Shown here: positions 1 through 5,568 of the stretch, one piece after another
How the letters are laid out: each line of letters begins with the position of its first letter
Numbering within the stretch: position 1 is the stretch's first letter
Origin: VBCK01 sp035939615
GTDB lineage: Bacteria > Pseudomonadota > Gammaproteobacteria > Burkholderiales > Burkholderiaceae_F
DNA length: 15,828 bases
NCBI GenBank assembly: GCA_035939615.1
Contig: DASZFP010000076.1
Coordinates: forward strand, 1-15,828
Direction of reading: 5' to 3'
Notes under the pieces: generated by a model
Told to the model about the DNA's origin: nothing
Databases searched by the model: none
What the model saw: only the letters and a program-made list of their open reading frames with translations
Made by a program: the position numbers and the translations under genes

Positions 1-498
1 TTTCAGAACCTGTTCGTCAAGTCGAACCTGTCCGGCGAGTTCACCGTCGTCAACGAGTACCTGGTGCGGGAACTGAAGGCGCTGGGCATCTGGGACGAGG
101 TCATGGTGGCGGATTTGAAGTACTTCGACGGGAGCCTGGCCCGGATCGACCGGGTCCCGGCGCCGGTCCGGGAGCTGTTCGCCACCGCCTTCGAGATCGA
201 TCCGACCTGGCTGGTTGAGTGCGGGGCGCGCCGGCAGAAATGGATCGATCAGGCCCAATCGCTCAACATTTACATGGGCGGGGCTTCGGGCCGGCGGCTC
301 GACGAGCTGTACCGGCTGGCCTGGGTACGCGGACTGAAGACCACCTACTACCTTCGGACGATGGGCGCGACCCATGCCGAGAAGTCGACCACCCAGTCCG
401 GCCAGCTCAACGCGGTGCCGAACGAGTCCGACTCCCCGGCCGTATGTGCCTTGAAGCCCGGGCAGGCGGGCTTTTCCGAGTGCGAGGCCTGCCAGTAA
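1..498 (+). CDS. nrdA: Ribonucleoside-diphosphate reductase class Ia, alpha subunit (C-terminal part)
   Basis: NrdA is the large catalytic subunit that reduces ribonucleoside diphosphates to deoxyribonucleotides in the cytosol, using a radical delivered by NrdB. Only the last 165 codons lie in the window; the reading frame is open from base 1, so the 5' part is missing at the edge. The adjacent tyrosines at window residues 116-117 (TTYYLRTMGA, bases 346-351) match the NrdA tyrosine pair that relays the radical to the active site. The protein ends in CEACQ, the flexible C-terminal cysteine pair that accepts electrons from thioredoxin or glutaredoxin to re-reduce the active site. Stop TAA is at 496-498. 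The nrdB start follows after 47 bases on the same strand, so the two are almost certainly cotranscribed. Identity is secure from these motifs plus the neighbour. Confidence 0.95.
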   Translation, partial: FQNLFVKSNLSGEFTVVNEYLVRELKALGIWDEVMVADLKYFDGSLARIDRVPAPVRELFATAFEIDPTWLVECGARRQKWIDQAQSLNIYMGGASGRRLDELYRLAWVRGLKTTYYLRTMGATHAEKSTTQSGQLNAVPNESDSPAVCALKPGQAGFSECEACQ

Positions 499-545
499 GG
501 TCCGGCCTCGATCCGCAATCGCCCAACGGCAGGAGCAAACCACCC

Positions 546-1679
546 ATGCTTTCCTGGAACGAACCGGCACCGAGCGCAGCGCGCGAGCGCCCATCCGAAC
601 CGTCCCCGCGCCTGGCCGAGGTCCCGGCCGCTACCGCCACCCCGGCCGCCAGCCCGGCGCAGGGGCGGGTGCGCGCCGAGGACAAGCGCATCATCAACGG
701 GCACACCGACGTCAATCAGCTCGTTCCCCTGAAGTACAAGTGGGCGTGGGACAAGTACCTGTCGGCCTGCGCCAACCACTGGATGCCCCAGGAGGTCAAC
801 ATGGCGCGCGACATCGCGCTGTGGAAGGATCCGCGCGGCTTGACGGAGGACGAACGGCGCGTCGTCAAGCGCAACCTGGGGTTTTTCGTAACCGCCGACT
901 CCCTGGCCGCCAACAACATCGTGCTGGGAACGTATCGCCACATCACGGCGCCCGAATGCCGCCAGTTCCTGCTGCGCCAGGCGTTCGAGGAGGCGATCCA
1001 TACCCACGCCTACCAGTACATCGTCGAGTCGCTCGGCCTGGACGAGGCCGAGATCTTCAATGCCTACAACGAGATCCCGTCGATCCGCGCCAAGGACGAG
1101 TTTCTGATCCCGTTCATCGATACGCTGACCGATCCGTCCTTCCGGACCGGCACCCTGGAAGCCGACCAGGCGCTGCTGCGGTCGCTGATCGTGTTTGCCT
1201 GCCTGATGGAAGGGCTGTTCTTCTACGTCGGATTCACCCAGATCCTGGCGCTGGGGCGCCAGAACAAGATGACCGGGGCGGCCGAGCAGTACCAGTACAT
1301 CCTGCGCGACGAGTCGATGCACTGCAACTTCGGCATCGACCTGATCAACCAGATCAAGCTGGAGAACCCCCGGCTCTGGAGCCCGCAGTTCCGCACCGAA
1401 ATGCGGGACCTGTTCTCGCAGGCCGTCGAGCTGGAGTACCGCTACGCCGAGGACACCATGCCCACGGGCGTGCTCGGGTTGAACGCCCCGATGTTCAAGG
1501 CCTACCTGCGCTACATCGCGAACCGGCGCTGCCACCAGATCGGAATCGACCCGCTGTTCGATGGTGGCGACAATCCCTTCCCGTGGATGAGCGAGATGAT
1601 CGACCTGAAAAAGGAGCGCAATTTCTTCGAGACGCGCGTGATCGAGTACCAGACCGGTGGTGCCTTGAACTGGGAATGA
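546..1679 (+). CDS. nrdB: Ribonucleoside-diphosphate reductase class Ia, beta subunit
   Basis: This 377-residue protein is the radical-generating small subunit, partner of NrdA. All expected diiron ligands are visible: Asp118 (TADSLAANN), Glu149 and His152 (FEEAIHTHAY), Glu222 (LMEGLFFYV), Glu256 and His259 (RDESMH). The radical-forming tyrosine is Tyr156, four residues after His152, as in E. coli (His118/Tyr122). The tail RVIEYQTGGALNWE carries the conserved tyrosine and acidic end that dock on NrdA. The ATG at 546 is preferred because AGGAG lies at 531-535; the frame stays open far upstream, but that stretch overlaps nrdA. The first ~40 residues are Pro/Ala-rich and low-complexity, as I recall from other Burkholderiales NrdB proteins; conserved sequence begins near RAEDKRIINGHTDVNQL. 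No terminator is obvious after the TGA stop. Confidence 0.97.
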   Translation: MLSWNEPAPSAARERPSEPSPRLAEVPAATATPAASPAQGRVRAEDKRIINGHTDVNQLVPLKYKWAWDKYLSACANHWMPQEVNMARDIALWKDPRGLTEDERRVVKRNLGFFVTADSLAANNIVLGTYRHITAPECRQFLLRQAFEEAIHTHAYQYIVESLGLDEAEIFNAYNEIPSIRAKDEFLIPFIDTLTDPSFRTGTLEADQALLRSLIVFACLMEGLFFYVGFTQILALGRQNKMTGAAEQYQYILRDESMHCNFGIDLINQIKLENPRLWSPQFRTEMRDLFSQAVELEYRYAEDTMPTGVLGLNAPMFKAYLRYIANRRCHQIGIDPLFDGGDNPFPWMSEMIDLKKERNFFETRVIEYQTGGALNWE

Positions 1680-2258
1680 TCGAATTGGCGCCGCAATCGA
1701 GCCGACTGCGTGCGATCGACGATGCGATCTGCGCGTTCCGCGCAAAAACTTCGCAGAAATATCTTGCGATGTTGTGTGATTCAGAGTTACAGTGCGACCT
1801 GTTTGGTTGCTCGATCAAACGATCGATCACTGAATTGAACTCGGACAGTCACAGTCAACGGTTCGCAGCGAGTAGTCAGGAACCCACACGAATCGAGACG
1901 CACGGGTCTTGCGGGAGCGCTTCTTCCCGGAAATCCGTGACCGCCGGCAGCACGATCGAGCGCTCCGGCCCCGCCTCTCCCCGCCCAGATTTCCACGCCG
2001 GCCACTGGCCCGCGTCCTCCGTGCGCGTTTGCGGGACTCCCGACGCACGCGCACCTCGTGCCGAATTCATCAGCGTCAGCGGTCAGTGCCCTGACCCTTC
2101 CGCGCCCGACTCGGATATGCGCCAATCAAAACGCATTTCTGGGTGTGCCGCGGCGACAGAGCCTCCGCATGCGCCGATGAATCGCTCGGCCCGCCGCAGT
2201 CGCGGCGGCCGGGTTTGTCTTCAAACCATCGTTCGTTAACTCATCCAGGAGACTTACC
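1680..2258. other. Long non-coding region between nrdB and the histone-like gene
   Basis: These 579 bases hold no reading frame with protein-like composition on either strand. The first part (about 1740-1870) is clearly less GC-rich than its surroundings and contains the only promoter-like pair I can propose. The rest is GC-rich with no recognisable RNA gene, repeat or strong hairpin. If transcription of the histone-like gene starts near 1800, the mRNA would have a leader of roughly 450 bases, long enough for regulation or a small RNA, but nothing in the sequence proves either. No nrdB terminator with a T-run is visible here. Confidence 0.5.
1764..1793 (+). promoter_or_regulatory. Possible sigma-70-type promoter upstream of the histone-like gene
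   Basis: TTGCGA at 1764-1769 (4 of 6 to the -35 consensus) is followed after 18 bases by TACAGT at 1788-1793 (4 of 6 to the -10 consensus), inside the least GC-rich part of the intergenic region. It points toward the histone-like gene about 460 bases downstream. Both boxes are imperfect and such pairs arise by chance, so this is a weak proposal resting mainly on the local drop in GC. Confidence 0.25.
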
Positions 2259-2600
2259 ATGGCAACCAAGAAAGCGAAGAAGTCGGCGAAGAAGTCAGCC
2301 AAGAAATCGTCCAAGAAGTCCGCCAAGAAGAAGTCTGCGAAGAAGTCTGCCAAGAAGGCTGCAAAGAAGAGAACGGCCAAGAAGTCGGCTAAGAAGTCGG
2401 CCAAAAAATCCGCTAAAAAAAAAGTAGCTAAAAAGGCGAAGAAGGCCAAGAAACGCGCTGCCACGAAGGCGCCGGCCAAGCCGGCTGCCCCAGCGGCAGC
2501 ACCCGCTACGGCCGCTCCGGCGGCCACGGCGGCCCCGGGTGCCAAGACCGCGCTGAATCCGGCTGCGGCCTGGCCCTTCCCGACGGGCAGCCGGCCATAG
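2259..2600 (+). CDS. Histone H1-like lysine-rich DNA-binding protein
   Basis: This 113-residue protein resembles the C-terminal domain of eukaryotic histone H1, as do bacterial HctB/BpH1/AlgP-type nucleoid proteins; it should bind DNA (possibly RNA) non-specifically through charge. Residues 1 to about 68 are almost entirely AKKSAKK-type repeats. Residues 69-95 are Ala/Pro-rich (KAPAKPAAPAAAP type). The end, TALNPAAAWPFPTGSRP, is non-repetitive and matches the tail I recall from Burkholderiales homologues. The start is well supported: AGGAGA at 2247-2252 lies six bases before ATG 2259. It is followed directly by an intrinsic terminator, so it ends its transcript. The repeats use AAG and AAA codons and include a run of nine A bases (2415-2423), unusual in this GC-rich DNA. 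A gene symbol is not given because family naming is inconsistent. Confidence 0.9.
   Translation: MATKKAKKSAKKSAKKSSKKSAKKKSAKKSAKKAAKKRTAKKSAKKSAKKSAKKKVAKKAKKAKKRAATKAPAKPAAPAAAPATAAPAATAAPGAKTALNPAAAWPFPTGSRP
2268..2456 (+). repeat. Coding tandem repeats encoding AKKSAKK units
   Basis: Imperfect tandem units built on AAG AAG TCG/TCT GCC, usually 12 bases per KKSA unit with a few three-base and longer interruptions, fill the first half of the histone-like gene. Such arrays can expand or contract by slippage or recombination in whole codons, changing the length of the basic arm without breaking the frame. Length variation in this arm is known for bacterial H1-like proteins; whether it varies here cannot be judged from one sequence. 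Confidence 0.8.
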
Positions 2601-2618
2601 CGGCTTGCAGCAGTACCT

Positions 2619-2649
2619 GAGGCGCCGTTCAACGGCGCCTCTTTTTTTT
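2619..2649 (+). terminator. Intrinsic terminator of the histone-like gene
   Basis: GAGGCGCCG (2619-2627), a five-base loop TTCAA, and CGGCGCCTC (2633-2641) form a perfect nine-base-pair GC-rich stem, followed directly by a run of T from 2642. This is a textbook Rho-independent terminator, 18 bases after the TAG stop at 2598-2600, and ends plus-strand transcription before the REP-like cluster. Confidence 0.93.
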
Positions 2650-2651
2650 CC

Positions 2652-2787
2652 CCCTCCTTCGCTCGCTGCGCGAGCTACGGAGGGCTAGGCCCGCCTTCGC
2701 CCTACGGGCTACGACGGGCGAGCCGCCTTCGGAGCGCGAGGCACGGCGGGCCTGCCCTCCGTAGCTCGCGCAGCGAGCGAAGGAGGG
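2652..2787. repeat. Composite REP-like palindrome cluster (REPIN-like long inverted repeat)
   Basis: The outer arms 2652-2685 and 2754-2787 are perfect 34-base reverse complements. After a single unpaired T (2686) the pairing continues for nine more bases (2687-2695 with 2745-2753), so the element can fold into a long hairpin with a 49-base head. Each outer arm is itself an imperfect palindrome: CTCC, TTC, GCTCGC, loop TGC, GCGAGC, TAC, GGAG. Two shorter units inside the head start in a similar way: CCCGCCTTCG at 2690-2699, followed by GCCC-TAC-GGGC and CTACG, and CCGCCTTCG at 2723-2731, closed by GGCGG at 2745-2749. This is the architecture of repetitive extragenic palindromes arranged in inverted pairs. 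It lies wholly between genes, right after a terminator. No second copy is present in this window, so repetitiveness in the genome is inferred. Confidence 0.75.
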
Positions 2788-2791
2788 CCGT

Positions 2792-2797
2792 TACAAT
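2792..2797 (+). promoter_or_regulatory. Possible -10 element for the yggT-like gene
   Basis: TACAAT (5 of 6 to TATAAT) sits five bases beyond the REP-like arm and about 30 bases before the ATG at 2826. The matching -35 position falls inside the right arm of the palindrome cluster and shows no good TTGACA-like hexamer. Because an intrinsic terminator lies upstream, this gene needs its own promoter, which is the main argument for the call. Confidence 0.35.
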
Positions 2798-2825
2798 CGG
2801 CGCGGTTCACCTCGGCGGAGGCCGG

Positions 2826-3368
2826 ATGCTGCTGCTCGAAGTGGTCCAGATGCTGCTGAACACGGCCGCGGCGCTGCTGGGAGGCGCCCTGCTGCTGCGG
2901 GTGTACCTGTCCTGGCTGCGCATCGCCGGCCGCAATCCGCTCTTTCAGCTGTCCTGGGCCTTGACCGAATGGCTGGTGAAGCCTTTTCGAGCGCTGCTGC
3001 CGGGGCGGGCCCGCATCGACTGGGCGTGCTTGGCGGCGGCGCTGGCGGTGGCGCTGGCCTTTGTGCTGCTGATGCGGCTGATCGGAATCGGTGCGACGTC
3101 AGACTGGGCGCTGCTGGTGCCGCAGGCGCTCGGGCTGATCGTTCACTGGGCGCTGTACATGCTGACCGTGCTGGTCTTTATCTACGTGCTGCTCAGCCTG
3201 GTCAATCCGCACGCGCCGCTGGCGCCGACGTTCGATCTGCTGACGCGCCCGCTGCTGGCTCCGTTCCGGCGCGTGCTGCCGCCCATCGGGGGCTTCGACC
3301 TGTCGCCGATTGCGTTTCTGCTCGTGGTCCAGATCCTGCTGCTGGTGCTGGACTCGGTCCACCTGTAG
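2826..3368 (+). CDS. YggT family integral membrane protein
   Basis: The 180-residue protein has the two tandem YGGT repeats typical of this family. Hydrophobic spans lie at about residues 2-26, 66-88, 94-126 (long, possibly two spans) and 161-178. Each repeat ends in the family signature: WLVKPFRALLPGRARIDW (49-66) in the first and TRPLLAPFRRVLPPIGGFDL (140-159), followed by SPIAF, in the second. The family's molecular role is unsettled; it has been linked to osmotic tolerance and, in Gram-positives and plastids, to membrane organisation, so no specific function is claimed. GGAGG at 2817-2821 supports the ATG at 2826. The gene stands alone on the plus strand, between the REP-like cluster and a convergent kinase gene whose stop is 20 bases away. 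Confidence 0.9.
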   Translation: MLLLEVVQMLLNTAAALLGGALLLRVYLSWLRIAGRNPLFQLSWALTEWLVKPFRALLPGRARIDWACLAAALAVALAFVLLMRLIGIGATSDWALLVPQALGLIVHWALYMLTVLVFIYVLLSLVNPHAPLAPTFDLLTRPLLAPFRRVLPPIGGFDLSPIAFLLVVQILLLVLDSVHL

Positions 3369-3372
3369 CGGC

Positions 3373-3385
3373 GGCCGTACCGGCC
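3373..3385. terminator. Small hairpin between convergent genes (possible bidirectional terminator)
   Basis: GGCCG, loop TAC, CGGCC forms a perfect five-base-pair stem in the 20-base gap between the convergent stops of the YggT-like gene (3366-3368) and the kinase gene (3389-3391). There is no T-run on either side, so terminator activity is uncertain. Confidence 0.3.
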
Positions 3386-3388
3386 CGC

Positions 3389-4321
3389 TCACCAGGGGCG
3401 GTATCCGAAAGCCTCCAGGAAGCGCTCCTCGATCTGGCCGCGCGAGGGCGCATACCGTTGCGCACCGCAATGCTCGATCTTGAGCGCGCCCATCACGGCG
3501 CCCAGCCGCCCCGTGGTCGGCCAGTCCAGCCCCTGCGTGATGCCGTACAGCAGCCCGGCGCGGTAGGCGTCGCCGCAGCCGGTCGGGTCGCGCACGGTGC
3601 GCGCCGGCGCAGCCGGGATCTCCAGGCTCGTGCCGTCGACAAAGATGCGAGATCCGAGCGCGCCGAGCGTCACGACCACCGATTTCAGCCGACGCGCCAG
3701 CGTGGCCGGATCGGCCCCGGTCTTGGCCGCCATCAGTCGGGCTTCGTAGTCGTTCAGCGCCAGGTACTGCGCGCGCGCGACGAACCCCTCCAGTTCGGCC
3801 GCCTCGAACATCGGCATGCCCTGGCCGGGATCGAACACGAACGGGATGCCGGCTTCGCTCATCTGCCGGGCGTGCAGCAGCATGCCCTCGCGCCCGTCCG
3901 GCCCGAGGATGCCGAGTTGCACATCGCCAGGCTCGACCGGGTTCAGGTGCGAATGCGACATGGCGCCGGGATGAAACGCCGTGATCTGATTGTCGTCCAG
4001 GTCGGTCGTGATGAACGCCTGAGCCGTCAAAGTGTCCGGAATCTGGCGCACGAACCGGCGGTCGATGCCGTGCCGGTCCAGGTGATCCAGGTACGGCTGG
4101 CAGTCGTCCCCGACCGTGGCCATCGGCAGGGGCGAGCCGCCCAGCAGGGCCAGGCTGTAGGCGATGTTGCCAGCGCACCCACCGAATTCACGCCGCAGCG
4201 TGGGCACCAGGAACGAAACGTTCAGGATGTGCACCTGGTCGGGCAGGATGTGGTCCTTGAAGCGACCCGGGAACACCATGATCGAATCGAAGGCGATCGA
4301 TCCGCAGATCAGCGTGGACAT
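3389..4321 (-). CDS. PfkB/ribokinase-family kinase, probably a nucleoside (adenosine-type) kinase
   Basis: The 310-residue protein is a complete PfkB-family small-molecule kinase. N-terminal ICGSIAFDSI, signature one FGGCAGNIAY (46-55), the magnesium-site motif NDYE (190-193) and signature two DPTGCGDAYRAG (245-256) with presumed catalytic base Asp251 are all present. The closest family I recognise is the Burkholderia group annotated as carbohydrate or adenosine kinase, which includes the characterised Burkholderia thailandensis nucleoside kinase; the substrate here is inferred from that resemblance. The anion-hole motif is GCGD rather than the usual GAGD, as in that group. The ATG at 4321 matches the expected family start, but its only purine-rich stretch (GAGGG) touches the start codon, an unusual spacing. 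Upstream lie 177 non-coding bases with a hairpin, so it may have its own promoter. Confidence 0.85.
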   Translation of the reverse strand: MSTLICGSIAFDSIMVFPGRFKDHILPDQVHILNVSFLVPTLRREFGGCAGNIAYSLALLGGSPLPMATVGDDCQPYLDHLDRHGIDRRFVRQIPDTLTAQAFITTDLDDNQITAFHPGAMSHSHLNPVEPGDVQLGILGPDGREGMLLHARQMSEAGIPFVFDPGQGMPMFEAAELEGFVARAQYLALNDYEARLMAAKTGADPATLARRLKSVVVTLGALGSRIFVDGTSLEIPAAPARTVRDPTGCGDAYRAGLLYGITQGLDWPTTGRLGAVMGALKIEHCGAQRYAPSRGQIEERFLEAFGYRPW

Positions 4322-4403
4322 CCCTCAGCACCAGTTGAGGATTGAGGATCCAGAGCCATGGGCTCGCCGCAAATGCGAAGGTTGTGAATGCCGCGGGGGG
4401 TGC

Positions 4404-4430
4404 TCGAGGGGGGTCGCAGACCCCACTCGA
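4404..4430. other. Hairpin upstream of the kinase gene
   Basis: TCGAG (4404-4408) pairs with CTCGA (4426-4430), and after one G/A mismatch GGGGTC (4410-4415) pairs with GACCCC (4419-4424) around the loop GCA: eleven pairs in total. No T-run follows on either strand, so it is not a classic terminator. It could be an attenuator-like or mRNA-stabilising structure in the leader of the kinase mRNA, or a terminator of the DUF3426 transcript working without a U-tract. Nothing else recognisable occupies 4322-4498. Confidence 0.5.
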
Positions 4431-4497
4431 AGCCGATCCTCCCGCTCTTCGGTTCCAAGGCTGCCGTTCATCGCTGGAGGAAACACTGCTCGGAGCC

Positions 4498-4503
4498 GTT
4501 ATA
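4498..4503 (-). promoter_or_regulatory. Possible -10 element for the kinase gene
   Basis: On the minus strand TATAAC (5 of 6 to TATAAT) lies within TATATATAAC, at the very end of the DUF3426 coding sequence, about 177 bases before the kinase start. The AT-richness stands out in this GC-rich sequence, but no good -35 hexamer is found 16-18 bases upstream, and the bases also encode the protein end (Tyr-Ile-stop). Confidence 0.2.
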
Positions 4504-5566
4504 TATAGAAAGGGTACAGAACGAAGCCCGAGGCGCTCAACCCGCGTGCCTCGAACACCAGCCGCACCGACAGGTCGGAGCCGGGCGACAGGCCCTCGTC
4601 CAGCCGGGACGATGGCTCCCCGCTGGAGGCCAGGTAATCCACCGGCCGGAACACCTTGCGGGCGATGGTCCGGTTCTGGGTGTCGGTCAGCGTGACCTCG
4701 ATCGCCGGCAGGGCCATCACGAAACCGGCGCGACTGCGAATGGCCGCATTGAGCTCGATCACGTCGGTACCCGGGATCGCCGCCAGCTCCGAACCCACGA
4801 TGGTCAGCAGTTCGGCGTGTTCGGGCCAGCCGATCGAGCAGCCGTACAGTCTGCAGGTGCGCGCCAGCATCGGACGAAGCGACGGCCAGGCTTCCAGTGC
4901 ATCGTTGCGCAAGGCCAGCCCGATCTGCAAGACCGCCAGCAGCGCGAGCGGCACGCAGGCAATCCCCAGTGCGCGGCGCAGGCGCTGGGCGCGGAGCTGA
5001 TCCTCGGTGGGCAGAAAAGAGGGCGCCTCCGGCTCCTCGGCTTCCTCGGCCGAGGCTGCCTCGGCGCTGTCGTCCTCACCGGCCGGCACCGCGTAGGTTC
5101 CGGGGTCGGCCGCCGCGATCCGATGCGGTTTGATGCGGGCCGTCACCGCGGTGTCCTCGTCGTGCGGCTCGGCAACCTGCCCGTCCGGGGCGCCGAACAA
5201 CGTCGGCACCGCCAGCTCGTCGCGGATCGGTTCGAGCGCGCGCCGGATGCGATCGGGCGGCGCCTTGGCGGCCGCAGGTGATACGCGCGCGGTCGGGTGG
5301 TAGTGCGACGGGCGGGGCGGGGCCGGTCGGATCGGGGCCGGCGCCGACATGGGGGCCGGCACCGGCGGGCCCGGCAAGGCCGCGCCCCCGATCGGGGCTT
5401 CCTCTTCGTGGGACAGAGCGCGATCGTCGACGTAACTCAAGCTGCCGATCGCGTCGAACACTTGGCGGCACTCGCCGCAACGGACCAGTCCGCCGCGCAA
5501 CTTCAACTGGTCCGCGACCACGCGAAACAGCGCGCGACAGTGCGGACAGCGCGCTGCGAGCGCCAT
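4499..5566 (-). CDS. DUF3426 protein with N-terminal MJ0042-type zinc ribbon and one membrane span
   Basis: The 355-residue protein begins with a zinc-ribbon: Cys7-Pro-His-Cys10 and Cys30-Gly-Glu-Cys33 (ARCPHCRALFRV ... VRCGECRQVFDA). Residues about 60-185 are a low-complexity Pro/Ala- then Glu-rich linker. A single transmembrane helix follows at about 200-219 (ALGIACVPLALLAVLQIGLA). The C-terminal 130 residues (LRPMLARTCRLYGCSIGWP ... LSVRLVFEARGL) match the DUF3426 domain, which would lie outside the membrane with the zinc ribbon in the cytoplasm. Function is unknown. It follows prmA with only two bases between prmA's TGA and this ATG, an arrangement I recall from other betaproteobacteria and one that implies translational coupling. 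The ATG at 5566 starts directly before the zinc ribbon, as in relatives. It is probably the last gene of the aroQ-accBC-prmA transcript. Confidence 0.88.
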   Translation of the reverse strand: MALAARCPHCRALFRVVADQLKLRGGLVRCGECRQVFDAIGSLSYVDDRALSHEEEAPIGGAALPGPPVPAPMSAPAPIRPAPPRPSHYHPTARVSPAAAKAPPDRIRRALEPIRDELAVPTLFGAPDGQVAEPHDEDTAVTARIKPHRIAAADPGTYAVPAGEDDSAEAASAEEAEEPEAPSFLPTEDQLRAQRLRRALGIACVPLALLAVLQIGLALRNDALEAWPSLRPMLARTCRLYGCSIGWPEHAELLTIVGSELAAIPGTDVIELNAAIRSRAGFVMALPAIEVTLTDTQNRTIARKVFRPVDYLASSGEPSSRLDEGLSPGSDLSVRLVFEARGLSASGFVLYPFYI

Positions 5567-5568
5567 GA

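Noticed and set aside
2126..2632. A minus-strand frame giving repeated FFADFLADFLA-type hydrophobic sequence that could pass for a membrane protein
   Set aside because: It is the reverse complement of the AAGAAG-rich lysine repeats; lysine codons read backwards give Phe and Leu. The plus-strand gene has a ribosome-binding site, terminator and known tail.
2652..2787. Palindrome cluster considered as an insertion-sequence end or CRISPR repeat
   Set aside because: There is no transposase frame between the arms, no target-site duplication that I can see, and no regular spacer structure; the REP-like reading explains it better.
4404..4430. Hairpin considered as part of a tRNA or an intrinsic terminator
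   Set aside because: No cloverleaf or T-arm can be built around it and no T-run follows on either strand.
4325..4471. A 48-codon minus-strand frame (MNGSLGTEEREDRLRVGS...) ending three bases before the kinase start, which could be a leader peptide
   Set aside because: No ribosome-binding site precedes it, the composition (Arg, His, Ser, Pro) looks random, and short open frames are common in GC-rich DNA. The exact fit to the gap is noted but not convincing.
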